This document shows positions 7,901-16,173 of a stretch of 39,615 nucleotides of DNA, piece by piece. The position numbers and the translations under genes were made by a program. Source of the stretch: JBCCCJ01 sp039029315 (GTDB taxonomy: Bacteria > Bacteroidota > Bacteroidia > J057); assembly GCA_039029315.1 (NCBI GenBank), contig JBCCGK010000109.1, forward strand, positions 1 through 39,615, read 5' to 3'. The notes beneath the pieces are model-generated. The model saw only the letters and a program-made list of their open reading frames with translations. It searched no databases and had not been told where the DNA came from. Each line of letters begins with the position of its first letter. The stretch's first letter is position 1.

Positions 7901-10137
7901 GTTACGATTCCAGGATAGCCATTCAGGCTAACTGTGTTTCCGGATAAGGTCGCTGGCCCATCGATGAGATAGCTACTGACGGACAGATTGGAACTGGCTG
8001 TGGGATTGATGGTGAAAGAAGGGTCATAGGTATTTTTATCTCCAATAGGCGCAAAGGTGATTGTCTGGTTTGACCCGCTACAATCTGGCTGAAGATCCTT
8101 GATATATGTACTGGACAGTCCGGTTGGATCTGTGACTGTCAAGGTGATTCGATACCAATACGTCACCCCATCACATCCTACAGGTGTCAGGACTGCATTT
8201 CCTGTCGAGGAATTGATCGGGGGATCATTGTGATTGTGGTTGTTGTGATACAAGGCAGGAAGCCAGGAATAACTGAGCTGTCCAGCGCTATGTTCAGCGT
8301 CTGTTACCACTGCACTCAGGCTGAGGTTTGTCTGGGAATTGTGGGAGAAGGTTGTGAGTGCATCCAGACTGGTAGACTGAATTTGAGGCGGAGTATTGTT
8401 GGTATAGATCTTTAGTTCTGTCTGATCAACCAGAGTTGCCCCATCTGTTACGCTAAGGCTAACAGTGTAGGTGGTAGGAGTGGACGTAGGAGGGGTGAAC
8501 GTATGGCTTGGGTTTGCCTCAGTACTGTTGTTGCCGTCCCCAAAATCCCAGGCATAACTGAGAGCTGTTCCCTCAGGATCGTAGGAAAAGTCAGAAGAAA
8601 AATTGACCGTCAATGGTCCTGCACCATAATGCACATCTGATTTTGCCACAGCAACAGGTGGAAGATTGCCATTGGGATTATAGGTGATGCGGTTGATTAC
8701 ATTCGCATTGTTGTTGCTATTTCCAGCGGCACCACCAATCCAATACAGACTTCCATCGATGGGATCGACGCCTACAAACACAATGTTGTTGGCACCAGTC
8801 TTGAAATCCTGAACCTGAGTTGGGTTGCCAGATGCGTCAAAAGAAAAGCTTTTGATCCAGTCTCCCCCATAATCTGCATGAAAGTAGGTTCCTTGATATT
8901 GAGCAGGAAATGCTGGACTATTGTACCAGGCACCTCCGATGGAGCAGTTTCCCCCAAAACTATTGCCGGGAAGTTGAGGCGAACCCACATTGTAGACCGT
9001 GCCATTGATGACACCTTTTGCTGTTTGGCCATTTCTCCACTGAACTTTTGGAGGGGTATGGTTGGAGGGAATGTAGGTAGGATTGTTATAATTAGGAAAA
9101 TGATCGATACCCTCATGGTACGGCCAGCCAAAGTTCTGATCCGGTCCATCACATACATTCAGTTCTTCTCTTGCTCCCCAGCCCACATCGCCGATATAGA
9201 TGGTTCCAGGGTCAGCATCAGCTGGATCATGACTTCCAGTTGTAACATCAAGACTCATCCGACATGGATTCCGCAAACCACTGGCCCACATGCGTGAAGC
9301 GGGCGACCTTGGATTACTCCCATTATAGTGCGGGTTACTTGGGACTCCATCGCCTGTCGCTGGATCCAATCGAAGGATTTTTCCATTCATGGAATTCAGT
9401 TGTTGACACCGGTACGCACCAACATTTTCGGCTGTTGTTATGATGCCATCTGCCAATGCCTGCGCCCAATAGGTCTCTGAAGCAGAACCCTGATCCACAC
9501 TGCTATAACTCGCGCCATCTCCCATACTGGCCAAAAGAGTCCCATCTGTGCCAAAAACCAAAGAACCGATTCCATGAGACTGATGAAGATGAGGAAGTCC
9601 TGTGGAAGCTGTTTCGCCTAACAAAACCAGCCTGCTATTGTAGTCTACGGTTGTGAAATTCGTAGATGCTTCTGCTGTATATCTCGTGATGCGACCGATG
9701 GTGGCATTGAAATATTCGTCGGTAGTCGAGCTGTAACTGGGCGTTCCAAAGTTGAGAAGATGATGGCGATCAACGATATACAAAAGATAGATATGCCCAT
9801 TGGTAAGGAAATTGGGGTCAAGGGCAAATCCGAGTAGTCCAAAATCTCGCCAATTGCCAACTTCTTCACTGATGTCCAGCAGAGGTTGTGCGGATTTAAC
9901 GCCATTTTCTACTATCCAGACTTTGCCGCCTTTTTCCCAGACATACATGCGACTGTTTTCATCAAATGTAGCGCCTACTGCCTGGGCAAATCCACTGACA
10001 TATACTTCGTCAATAAATCCGGCTGGCTGAGCATAGCTGAGTTGGGAAAGAAAGAGAAAGGCAAGGGTGATGAAGGGAAAATAGATAGACCGTATTCTGC
10101 CAATAAGGTCAGACCAGAGAAACTGAGGAATTCTCAT
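4954..10137 (-). CDS. Secreted glucose/sorbosone dehydrogenase-like mosaic protein with PKD, lectin-like and MAM-like modules and T9SS domain
   Basis: This 1727-residue protein starts with a signal peptide ending near ...SQLSYAQ (residue 36). Residues about 40-490 are a glucose/sorbosone dehydrogenase (GSDH) six-bladed propeller: DPNFLTNGHIYLLY, SHGIGSLVFGTDGTLLASMGDG, MNGKILRLDP, SGLRNPCRMSLD, YIGDVGWGAREELNV and NFGWPYHEG. His188 sits where the family usually has its catalytic base, and PQQ is the expected cofactor. There follow a PKD domain (493-580), an Ig-like segment, an MBG-like repeat (692-770), a lectin-like block (775-1053), two nearly identical MBG-like repeats (1056-1138, 1142-1222), a MAM/jelly-roll-like module (1227-1378), a second PKD (1386-1470), a second MAM-like module (1476-1627) and a type A T9SS domain (from 1645). 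It probably oxidises sugar or aldose ends on a surface-bound polymer. No haem motif is present. Confidence 0.85.
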   Translation of the reverse strand: MRIPQFLWSDLIGRIRSIYFPFITLAFLFLSQLSYAQPAGFIDEVYVSGFAQAVGATFDENSRMYVWEKGGKVWIVENGVKSAQPLLDISEEVGNWRDFGLLGFALDPNFLTNGHIYLLYIVDRHHLLNFGTPSYSSTTDEYFNATIGRITRYTAEASTNFTTVDYNSRLVLLGETASTGLPHLHQSHGIGSLVFGTDGTLLASMGDGASYSSVDQGSASETYWAQALADGIITTAENVGAYRCQQLNSMNGKILRLDPATGDGVPSNPHYNGSNPRSPASRMWASGLRNPCRMSLDVTTGSHDPADADPGTIYIGDVGWGAREELNVCDGPDQNFGWPYHEGIDHFPNYNNPTYIPSNHTPPKVQWRNGQTAKGVINGTVYNVGSPQLPGNSFGGNCSIGGAWYNSPAFPAQYQGTYFHADYGGDWIKSFSFDASGNPTQVQDFKTGANNIVFVGVDPIDGSLYWIGGAAGNSNNNANVINRITYNPNGNLPPVAVAKSDVHYGAGPLTVNFSSDFSYDPEGTALSYAWDFGDGNNSTEANPSHTFTPPTSTPTTYTVSLSVTDGATLVDQTELKIYTNNTPPQIQSTSLDALTTFSHNSQTNLSLSAVVTDAEHSAGQLSYSWLPALYHNNHNHNDPPINSSTGNAVLTPVGCDGVTYWYRITLTVTDPTGLSSTYIKDLQPDCSGSNQTITFAPIGDKNTYDPSFTINPTASSNLSVSSYLIDGPATLSGNTVSLNGYPGIVTIRAVQGGNGTYKPAVAVEQSFQILDVPAPFTFEKGSLTNVGSSWQSVSLSQAFTSPVIIASVEIPGTSTLPAVTRINNVSGSGFDLRVQNPSDASLSGYTVHYMVFDEGTYTLGAHGIKMEAVIADAAQTAGAGNWVLESRSYQQSYSNPVVLGQLMSYNDPDWSSFWAAGASRSAPPSSAAFSAGKHVGEDSDGTRSTEQIGYVVIEAGSGQVNGVDYQAALGADIVQGVADVSNQYNYALSGFGTPDVVIVSTAAEDGGNGSWPVLYGPTPLTGSNLRLAVDEDQIGDSERNHTTEQVAYIVFEGKLNQTVSFDSIPDKLTTDPDFDVTATASSGLPVSFSVLSGPATISGNTVSLTGSAGTVTIQATQGGNAQYNAATPLSRTFDVSVQLLDQSISFDAIPDKLISDPDFAITATASSALPVSFAVLSGPATVSGNTVSLTGSPGTVTIEATQAGNAQYNPAPAVSRSFDVTDPSACTPVLVDSHDFEAGWGLWNDGGNQCRRHPNDAAYAYSGTYCVRLRDNESSSVMTTDNLDLSSYAEVTVDFTYYVVSFENVEDFWLQISTNGGATFTTVEEWNLGDEFNNDERKFDNVVIPGPFSSITQIRFRCDASGGSDFVYLDDVSIYGCGTGGGPTNQAPVAAISGTPSSGTAPLLVNFDASASFDPDGDNLTYSWDYGNGFFGTGGTSSHSYSLPGTYSASVIVSDGVLSDTASLTITVTNPGGGNCSNVQIDANDFESGWGIWIDGGGDCNLGAYTHANSGSYCVQLRDDTDESVMTTSNLDLSIYSELTVSFSYLPLSMGLPTDDFWLQISTDGGVNWTTVEEWNRGDEFENKDRHDEDILIPGPFTANTQVRFRCDATNNGDHIYIDDVVLTGCLPSARRTNPALDQQSQVSGIFVYPNPVEKNNLLHVGFTLQQRETVNIRLMAIDGREVTRLEKTFASSSHQVKFSVPELPSGIYLLRIEGESWQHSERILLR

Positions 10138-10578
10138 GTGATCAGAGAGATTAGAAGATTGTTCGCGAACGAAAGAAATGTAGGTTAGGGAGTATCCTAT
10201 ATGGAGGAAAGAATGAGTACAGGCAACAATTTACGGAGAATTTTTTGCTAATCCCAGTCCTGCGGTGATCATCAAATTCCTATGATCTTCTCCCCCCTTA
10301 TTTTGTATTCTTCCTCTGTCTTGCTGATCCGAATAACCCGATCCCTAGAAAAGGAAAGGCTAGCAGAATGTCAAGCTGATAATCAAAATAAAGCGTCAAT
10401 CCAGACGCATGAAGAGCAAGAGCCAATCATTCGTCTGGATTAACGTCTTTGACGTTTTGCCAGGATGGTGCTGGTTGAGGATTCAGGACTCCTGTTGCCT
10501 TTATTTAAGGATAAGCGTTCTTGAGCCTCAAATCAATAGGAAGATCCCGGCATGACAAGAAGAGAGGTGAAGATGTTC
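10138..10578. other. 441-base intergenic region with inverted repeats, no gene
   Basis: The region separates the 5' end of the 1727-residue gene from the 3' end of the pirin gene; both lie on the minus strand. I see no credible coding frame. Near the gene start is a 10-bp palindrome, GTTCGCGAAC (10161-10170). A 10-bp inverted repeat, AATCCAGACG (10398-10407) with CGTCTGGATT (10432-10441), is followed at once by a second hairpin, AACGTC-TTT-GACGTT (10442-10456). The last two lie about 120-180 bases past the pirin stop and may form its transcription terminator. The promoter of the large gene should lie within 10138-10260, but no TAnnTTTG box is evident. Confidence 0.5.
10398..10456 (-). terminator. 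Tandem hairpins past the pirin gene (weak terminator candidate)
   Basis: Two adjacent hairpins are seen: a 10-bp stem with a 24-base loop (10398-10441) and a 6-bp stem with a TTT loop (10442-10456). Read on the minus strand they follow the pirin gene by more than 120 bases. There is no strong T tract. The assignment as terminator rests on position only. Confidence 0.3.
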
Positions 10579-11604
10579 TTAACCCTCTTTGCGTTCCAAT
10601 CTGCCATCTGCATGTTTGGCAAATCGACCTTCGGATCTATCATGTACATGATCAGTGCTGGGCCATGGCCATCCACCAAATTGTGTTTGCTGGAAATCCA
10701 TCATCACTTGTCTGATTTCTCCCTGAGAGTTGGTAACGAAAGGCCCATATTGGACGACGGGTTCTTCGATAGGCTTGCCCTGAAGGATGAGGATATGACT
10801 TTCTTCAGCTCCATTCACTAATGAAACCTCTGTATCCGAACGAAGCTCTACAGCCTGGTAGGAGCTGATCGACTGGCCAGCAACTTCGAGGGAAGTTCCT
10901 TTGTAAAAATATACAGTGCGGTTGATGCCTTCACTAGCTGCTGGAAGTGTCCATGTCGCTCCAGCTTCCATCTTGATTCGCCAGATTCCAATTTCATTAT
11001 CAGGATTGGCCGCCCAGGAATCGGGTGGGGGAGAAGGAGCTTGAAGACCGCCCAATTGTCCTGCCATTACCCGCACCTCAATGGATTTGGCCTGTTCGTC
11101 TGATGCGTGCAAAACCGGAATTGTTTCTCCCCAAAGCATGGAGAAGTGAGGCTCGACTTTTTTGCTTGCCCGCGGAAGATTCAACCAGATTTGAAAGAGC
11201 TCTAGTGGATTGGCCGCTTCCTGATCCAGGAGTGGAAACATTTCTGAATGTTGTACCCCCTTGCCAGCAGTCATCCATTGTACATCGCCATTGCCAAATC
11301 GACCTGCAGCTCCGAGAGAATCGGAATGATCGATCAGACCTTCCAACGCAATGGTCACAGTCTCAAATCCTGCATGAGGGTGTGCCGGAAAGCCGGGAAT
11401 TGTGGAACCGTGATACATGCGCCAACCATCCTTAAGCGTAAAATCCTGGCCAATATTTCGGCCTTTGAGGCTTTCTGGAGGGGGCCCCATATGTGGCCCT
11501 CCTGCTGGATAAGCATCTGCATGATGGACACAGAAGAGGAACGGATCACTGGTCTCCCAGGGGAATCCTAATGGCTTTATCGCTAAAATTGGAGAAGTTT
11601 TCAT
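10579..11604 (-). CDS. Pirin family protein (bicupin)
   Basis: This 341-residue protein has the pirin N-terminal cupin with all four metal ligands in place: His75 and His77 in FPAHPHAGFETVT, and His119 and Glu121 in GDVQWMTAGKGVQHSEMF. The C-terminal pirin cupin runs from about residue 190 to 300. Pirins are mononuclear iron proteins; some bacterial ones have quercetinase activity and others bind metabolic enzymes or regulators. There is no signal peptide, so it is cytosolic. The length is somewhat above the usual 230-300 residues because of a longer N-terminal segment and a polar tail (HVHDRSEGRFAKHADGRLERKEG region). It is divergent from a TonB receptor operon, and the shared upstream region carries two palindromes and a pair of direct repeats. 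The true substrate cannot be read from sequence. Confidence 0.88.
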   Translation of the reverse strand: MKTSPILAIKPLGFPWETSDPFLFCVHHADAYPAGGPHMGPPPESLKGRNIGQDFTLKDGWRMYHGSTIPGFPAHPHAGFETVTIALEGLIDHSDSLGAAGRFGNGDVQWMTAGKGVQHSEMFPLLDQEAANPLELFQIWLNLPRASKKVEPHFSMLWGETIPVLHASDEQAKSIEVRVMAGQLGGLQAPSPPPDSWAANPDNEIGIWRIKMEAGATWTLPAASEGINRTVYFYKGTSLEVAGQSISSYQAVELRSDTEVSLVNGAEESHILILQGKPIEEPVVQYGPFVTNSQGEIRQVMMDFQQTQFGGWPWPSTDHVHDRSEGRFAKHADGRLERKEG

Positions 11605-11612
11605 AATAATCG

Positions 11613-11680
11613 ATGTTTAAACATTGAAATATACGACTTTTATTGAAATATGTTCGTTTGGCCATCTGAAATGTTTCAGA
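11613..11680. promoter_or_regulatory. Palindrome and direct-repeat cluster in the pirin/TonB divergent region
   Basis: Three elements lie directly upstream of the pirin start: the 12-bp palindrome ATGTTTAAACAT (11613-11624); two direct repeats ATTGAAATAT (11623-11632 and 11642-11651) spaced 19 bases apart, roughly two helical turns; and TCTGAAA-TG-TTTCAGA (11665-11680), a near-palindrome with 7-bp arms. Their density suggests an operator region for pirin, for the TonB operon starting at 11804, or for both. No regulator gene is nearby. Confidence 0.4.
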
Positions 11681-11803
11681 ATATCGATGAGTAAGCAGTC
11701 AACTTAGCAGAAAAGGGGAGGGGGGAGGAGAGGAATTTTTACCGGTTGGGGAATAATTGTGAAGGTTCTATTGTCCAACAGACAAGTTTAGAATTACCCT
11801 ACT

Positions 11804-14209
11804 ATGAACCCATCTCATGTCTTCCATATGTGTATCCTCTTCTTGTGGATATTGTTTGGGCCTGTTCAACTCTTAGCCCAATCGGGCAGCTACACCATGA
11901 CAGGCATCGTCAAAGCAGAGAAAACAGGAGAACCACTTCCGCATGCTTCTGTCAAAATCCAGGGAACACGCCTGGGTGCCTTGACGAATACAGATGGGTG
12001 GTTTACCATTCTGGAGGTCCCTGTAGATCAAGCAGAAGCTGTGGTTGTTAGCTATTTGGGATATGCGGAGAAAAGCATTCCCCTTGATCCCAATATCGAA
12101 ACCCAAAACCTTATCATTGAGCTCTCCACAAGTGAGTATGTCGTGGAAGAGGTCGTCATTGAAGCTGGTACAAAACAGGTCATGAAATCGACAGGCATGA
12201 GTCAGATTTCATTGAATCCAGCCCAGATACAGAACCTTCCTAGCCTGGGAGAGCGTGATATTTTCCGCACCCTCCAACTCATGCCTGGCGTTAGTGGAAC
12301 CAATGAATCCTCTTCCGGCTTATATGTTCGTGGCGGCACACCTGATCAAAACCTGGTCCTGTTTGATGGATTTACGGTCTATCATGTGGATCATTTCTTT
12401 GGATTTTTCAGTGCGTTCAATCCCAATGCTGTCAAAGATGTGCAATTGTATAAAGGAGGGTTTGGGGCAAAATATGGAGGACGTCTATCAAGTGTGGTAG
12501 AGTTGACCGGAAAACAGGGAAATACCTCAGAATTTGATCTGGATGCAGGAGTAGGACTCCTTAGTGGGAATCTTAGTCTGGAGATTCCGCTTTGGAAGAA
12601 AGGTTCTATTCTTTTATCCGGCCGACATTCCTATCCAGGTTTGGACAACAATCTTTACAACAAGATTTTTGACCTGTTTGTAGAAGAGAATGTCAATCCT
12701 AATGTTACAGATCCAAGCTTTCAGTTCTACGATGCCAATGCTAAGATCACCCTGCTTCCCACAGATAAGGATGTGGTTTCAGTGAGTTTTTACAATGGGC
12801 AGGATGATCTGGATAATTCCAGGGTGATTGATGCTGATCGAAGAAGAGAAACACCGAGAGGTACTGTTGGAGTCCTGATTCACAACGAAATTTCTGATCT
12901 GCTGTCATGGGGCAATTGGGGAGTAAGTGGAAAGTGGTCTCGAAAATGGAATCCACGCTGGTACTCCAATATGGTTCTTGCCTGGTCCAATTACTATAGC
13001 CAAAGAGAACAGATTGCCAATGGGGAGGCTACCATATTCAGACGAGATACCATGATCACTCGACCTTTGAACAACAGTTTTATTGAGGATAATAATGTGC
13101 AGGACATCACTTTAAGGCTTGACAACGAACTCAAGATCACTACCAATCATACCCTCGAATTTGGTACGCAACTGACCTCTCATGATATCTCCTATCTCTA
13201 TACCCGAAATGATACCACGGAGATTCTAAACAGAAAAGATCTTGGAGATTTGTATGCTGTCTATCTACAAGACGTCTGGACACCAATGAAGGGGCTGGAA
13301 GTACAAGGGGGCATTCGAACTACGTATTTTGAGCCAACAAATCAGATATATTGGGAGCCCAGAGTATCGGCTTCATATGGGTTGGAATCAGGATTGACCT
13401 TCAAAGCCGCTTGGGGGAAGTATCAACAGTTCACCAATCGAATCGTGCGAGAAGATGTGCTCAATGGGAGTCGCGATTTCTGGGTGCTAGCTGATGGGAA
13501 TGATATTCCGGTAGGAGAAGCCTATCATTATATCGCTGGTGTGAGCTATGAAAAAGGAAGCTATCTCATCGACGTGGAAGCATATGAAAAACGAATGTCG
13601 GGATTGTCAGAGTTTTCCCTGCGATTCAGTCAGGAAAGAAGAGGAGCGACTCCAAGTGCCAATGAATTGTTTTTTACCGGAACGGGGGTGGCACGAGGGG
13701 TGGAGACATTGGTCCAGAAAACTCAGGGAAAATATACTGGCTGGATCAGTTATACCTTAAGTGAAGTGGTCCACAATTTCCCAGACTTGAGTGATTATGC
13801 CTATTACGCCCTTCACCACCAGCAACACGAAATCAAGATTGTTCAAAGTCTCGAGTTGGGCAATTGGATTCTTTCTGGTTCCTGGGTGTATGCTTCTGGA
13901 AAGCCCTATACTGCTCCGGGTGGCTTGTATGAGCTCACAACCCTGAATGGAGATGAATATGGCTATATCAATGTCGGAAGCAAAAATTCAGAACGTCTGC
14001 CAGACTACCATCGACTGGATCTGTCGGCCTCCTATACGATGAAGATCAAGCGTTCCAGACTTCAGCTAGGACTGTCTGTGTTTAATCTCTACAATCGTCG
14101 CAATATCTGGTATAAGGAGTTCGAGATTCAGGGCAACGAGCTGATTGAAACTGACTTCCAATATTTGGGAACCACCCCCAATCTTTTTCTCAACTTCAAC
14201 CTTCGATAA
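11804..14209 (+). CDS. TonB-dependent outer-membrane receptor with CarboxypepD_reg-like domain
   Basis: This 801-residue protein begins with a signal peptide (MNPSHVFHMCILFLWILFG..., cleavage near LLAQ, residue 26). Residues 31-108 are a CarboxypepD_reg-like beta sandwich (GIVKAEKTGEPLPHASVKIQG). Residues about 125-235 are the plug, with the family-typical GLYVRGGTPDQNLVLFDG and KGGFGAKYGGRLSSVVEL. The rest is a 22-strand-type beta barrel ending in FLNFNLR. Such receptors import siderophores, peptides or oligosaccharides using TonB energy. The partner 12 bases downstream is a DUF4249-type lipoprotein, not a SusD, so this is not a classical polysaccharide utilisation locus; the substrate is unknown. 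The two genes clearly form an operon. Confidence 0.92.
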   Translation: MNPSHVFHMCILFLWILFGPVQLLAQSGSYTMTGIVKAEKTGEPLPHASVKIQGTRLGALTNTDGWFTILEVPVDQAEAVVVSYLGYAEKSIPLDPNIETQNLIIELSTSEYVVEEVVIEAGTKQVMKSTGMSQISLNPAQIQNLPSLGERDIFRTLQLMPGVSGTNESSSGLYVRGGTPDQNLVLFDGFTVYHVDHFFGFFSAFNPNAVKDVQLYKGGFGAKYGGRLSSVVELTGKQGNTSEFDLDAGVGLLSGNLSLEIPLWKKGSILLSGRHSYPGLDNNLYNKIFDLFVEENVNPNVTDPSFQFYDANAKITLLPTDKDVVSVSFYNGQDDLDNSRVIDADRRRETPRGTVGVLIHNEISDLLSWGNWGVSGKWSRKWNPRWYSNMVLAWSNYYSQREQIANGEATIFRRDTMITRPLNNSFIEDNNVQDITLRLDNELKITTNHTLEFGTQLTSHDISYLYTRNDTTEILNRKDLGDLYAVYLQDVWTPMKGLEVQGGIRTTYFEPTNQIYWEPRVSASYGLESGLTFKAAWGKYQQFTNRIVREDVLNGSRDFWVLADGNDIPVGEAYHYIAGVSYEKGSYLIDVEAYEKRMSGLSEFSLRFSQERRGATPSANELFFTGTGVARGVETLVQKTQGKYTGWISYTLSEVVHNFPDLSDYAYYALHHQQHEIKIVQSLELGNWILSGSWVYASGKPYTAPGGLYELTTLNGDEYGYINVGSKNSERLPDYHRLDLSASYTMKIKRSRLQLGLSVFNLYNRRNIWYKEFEIQGNELIETDFQYLGTTPNLFLNFNLR

Positions 14210-14221
14210 TCCATCCCTCTC

Positions 14222-15088
14222 ATGAGCAAATATCTTTCTCTCCTGTTGTCGTCTTGTCTGATCCTTCTTTGCGCCTGTGAGGAGGTTGTGGTAATCAATA
14301 GTTTGGACAGGGCCATCGTACAGGCATACTTGTATGCTGGCTCAAGCGTAGACGATATTCGCCTGAGCCAACCCCTTCCTTTTGGGGTAGATGAAGACTC
14401 TTCTGGTCTGCCCATCAATGATGCGAACATTCTCCTCACACACAATGGAGAAGATTATGCACTCAGTTTGAGTCCTGGTGATTCTGGATATTATCATTAT
14501 GAGGGAGAGGATCTGAAGATTCTGAATGGAGACAGCTATCAACTTTCCTTCGAATACAAAGGGATAGAGATCACCTCAGAAACGACTGTACCGCCGCCGC
14601 CGACTGGTTTGGCCATTTCTCAAACAGAATTGGAAGTAGCGCCTGTTACAGCTCCGATGCAGATTCGTACCCTGGCACAGATGCCACCGGTAGAATTAAG
14701 TTGGGACTATCAGGGAGATGTCTATTATTATTTGTTGATTGAAAATACGGTTGATAGCACAGAAGAAATTCTGCAGTTACAAGCCGGGGGTGGCCCCGGC
14801 GGAGGAGGTGGGCCAGGGGGTGGCGGAGGAAGATTGAGAGCAAGATTCTCCTTTGTTTCAACACCTTTTCAGGACATCAACTACGAAATCCAGATTCCTG
14901 CTCTCACCGAATATGGCCTTCATCGAGTTGTACTCTTTCGAGTCAACCAGGAATATGTCGATTTGTATGAAACCCTCGAACAAGATTCTCGAGATTTGAG
15001 TGAACCCCTGAACAACATCCAGAATGGCCTGGGTGTATTTGCGGCCTTCAATAGTGATACGGTTTGGCTGGATGTCAGGAAGCCATAG
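14222..15088 (+). CDS. DUF4249-type lipoprotein partner of the TonB receptor
   Basis: The 288-residue product has a lipoprotein signal ending in a lipobox around LCAC (lipidated Cys19). The early NSLDRAIVQAYLYAGSSVDDIRLSQ stretch and the following beta-rich domain (INDANILLTHNGEDYALS...) match the DUF4249 family, which in Bacteroidota is normally encoded next to a TonB-dependent receptor. It probably sits on the outer membrane and helps receive the receptor's ligand. It is on the short side for the family. A low-complexity stretch of glycine and proline, GGGPGGGGGPGGGGG (residues 189-203), interrupts the C-terminal half; it could be a flexible linker. It starts 12 bases after the receptor stop. 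Confidence 0.8.
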   Translation: MSKYLSLLLSSCLILLCACEEVVVINSLDRAIVQAYLYAGSSVDDIRLSQPLPFGVDEDSSGLPINDANILLTHNGEDYALSLSPGDSGYYHYEGEDLKILNGDSYQLSFEYKGIEITSETTVPPPPTGLAISQTELEVAPVTAPMQIRTLAQMPPVELSWDYQGDVYYYLLIENTVDSTEEILQLQAGGGPGGGGGPGGGGGRLRARFSFVSTPFQDINYEIQIPALTEYGLHRVVLFRVNQEYVDLYETLEQDSRDLSEPLNNIQNGLGVFAAFNSDTVWLDVRKP

Positions 15089-15177
15089 GATTCCACGATT
15101 TTTATTAGGACCTCTTTCTCACTGTTCAATTCCCATGGTATTTTGCTAGCTTGCATCAACACTAGAATCCAAGTATC

Positions 15178-16062
15178 ATGAAGATTATCTCCTATGGCGA
15201 AATTCTCTGGGACATCATTGAAGGCAAGCACTATATTGGAGGCGCTCCCTTCAATTTTGCTGCGCATATGGCCCAGTGTGGAGCCGATGTTGCAATGATT
15301 TCTCGTCTCGGGAAAGATGAATTGGGACAACAAGCATTCAGGGAAGTAGAATCCCTGTCTGTTGATACCCGATACATTCAGTGGGATACAGAGTATCCAA
15401 CCGGGACAGTAGATGTGTTTTTGCAGGATGGGCAACCAAGCTATACCATTCATCCGGGGGTGGCGTATGATTATGTGGATTTTGAGCAACTCAAAGCGAA
15501 CGCTTTCCTGAAAGCAGAAGTGGATGTGTTCGGCTTTGGAACCCTGGCACAGCGGGACCAGATGTCCCGAGATACCTTGACCCAGATATTTCAGCATCGG
15601 TCCTTTCGTCATGTCTTTTATGATGTGAATCTGCGGAAAGACTGCTATCATGCAGAGATTGTCAAACAATCAGTTCCTCATAGTACGGTCCTGAAACTCA
15701 ATGATGAAGAAGTCCCAATCATTTCTGACTTTTTGTTTGGAAGAAAGGAAGACATGGAACACTTTGCAAGGCGGGTCGCTTCGGAATATGATCAAGAAAT
15801 TGTCATCATCACGGCAGGTGCCAAAGGCTGTTATGTATTCCATGATGGAAGATATGCCCTGGTTCCGGGGCGAGCAGTGGAAGTTGTGGATACCGTAGGA
15901 GCGGGAGATTCCTTCAGCGCTGCGTTTTTGTTTCAATATGTAACGCATGCCGATCCCTTTCGGGCGGCTTCTGTTGCCAATCAGGTTGGAGGATTTGTTG
16001 CTGCATCAAGAGGTCCGATCCCTGCCTATTCAGAAGAGATCAAGAGGGCATTGCGGAGTTGA
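15178..16062 (+). CDS. PfkB-family sugar kinase (fructokinase-like)
   Basis: This 294-residue cytosolic protein has the ribokinase/PfkB fold. The N-terminal sugar-binding motif GGAPFNFAAHMAQCGADVAMISRLGKDELG is present in its expected parts, beginning at Gly21, and the second signature DTVGAGDSFSAAF (238-250) holds the catalytic base Asp244 and the anion hole. Residues such as YDVNLRKDCY (148-157) are typical of fructokinases and related 2-keto-sugar kinases. It would phosphorylate fructose or a similar sugar with ATP. The gene stands alone on the plus strand, 89 bases after the DUF4249 gene, and is convergent with the azurin-fusion gene, with a strong hairpin between them. Other PfkB substrates, such as a deoxy-keto-gluconate, cannot be excluded. 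Confidence 0.85.
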   Translation: MKIISYGEILWDIIEGKHYIGGAPFNFAAHMAQCGADVAMISRLGKDELGQQAFREVESLSVDTRYIQWDTEYPTGTVDVFLQDGQPSYTIHPGVAYDYVDFEQLKANAFLKAEVDVFGFGTLAQRDQMSRDTLTQIFQHRSFRHVFYDVNLRKDCYHAEIVKQSVPHSTVLKLNDEEVPIISDFLFGRKEDMEHFARRVASEYDQEIVIITAGAKGCYVFHDGRYALVPGRAVEVVDTVGAGDSFSAAFLFQYVTHADPFRAASVANQVGGFVAASRGPIPAYSEEIKRALRS

Positions 16063-16081
16063 TAAAGGATACATAGAAAAT

Positions 16082-16132
16082 ATGCGAATCAAGGGATGGG
16101 AGTCTGATACGCTCCACATCCTTGAATCGCAT
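16082..16132. terminator. Long near-perfect hairpin between convergent genes
   Basis: ATGCGAATCAAGG (16082-16094) pairs with CCTTGAATCGCAT (16120-16132) with a single A-A mismatch. Pairing continues inward (ATGGGAG with CTCC-A-CAT) with two single-base bulges, leaving a seven-base loop, CTGATAC. The whole 51-base element is thus one long hairpin of about 23 pairs. It lies between the stop of the kinase gene (16062) and the stop of the convergent gene (16174), so a bidirectional terminator is the likely role. The T tract is weak on both sides. Confidence 0.6.
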
Positions 16133-16173
16133 GATATATTCTATCCCAAGTCCAATAAGCCTCCCAAGAATTA

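Noticed and set aside
15139..15145. TATTTTG upstream of the PfkB gene as a -7 promoter box
   Set aside because: It is one base short of the TAnnTTTG consensus, so I did not list it.
14920..15669. 249-residue minus-strand frame
   Set aside because: It is antisense to the DUF4249 and PfkB genes and crosses their intergenic gap, with no domain.
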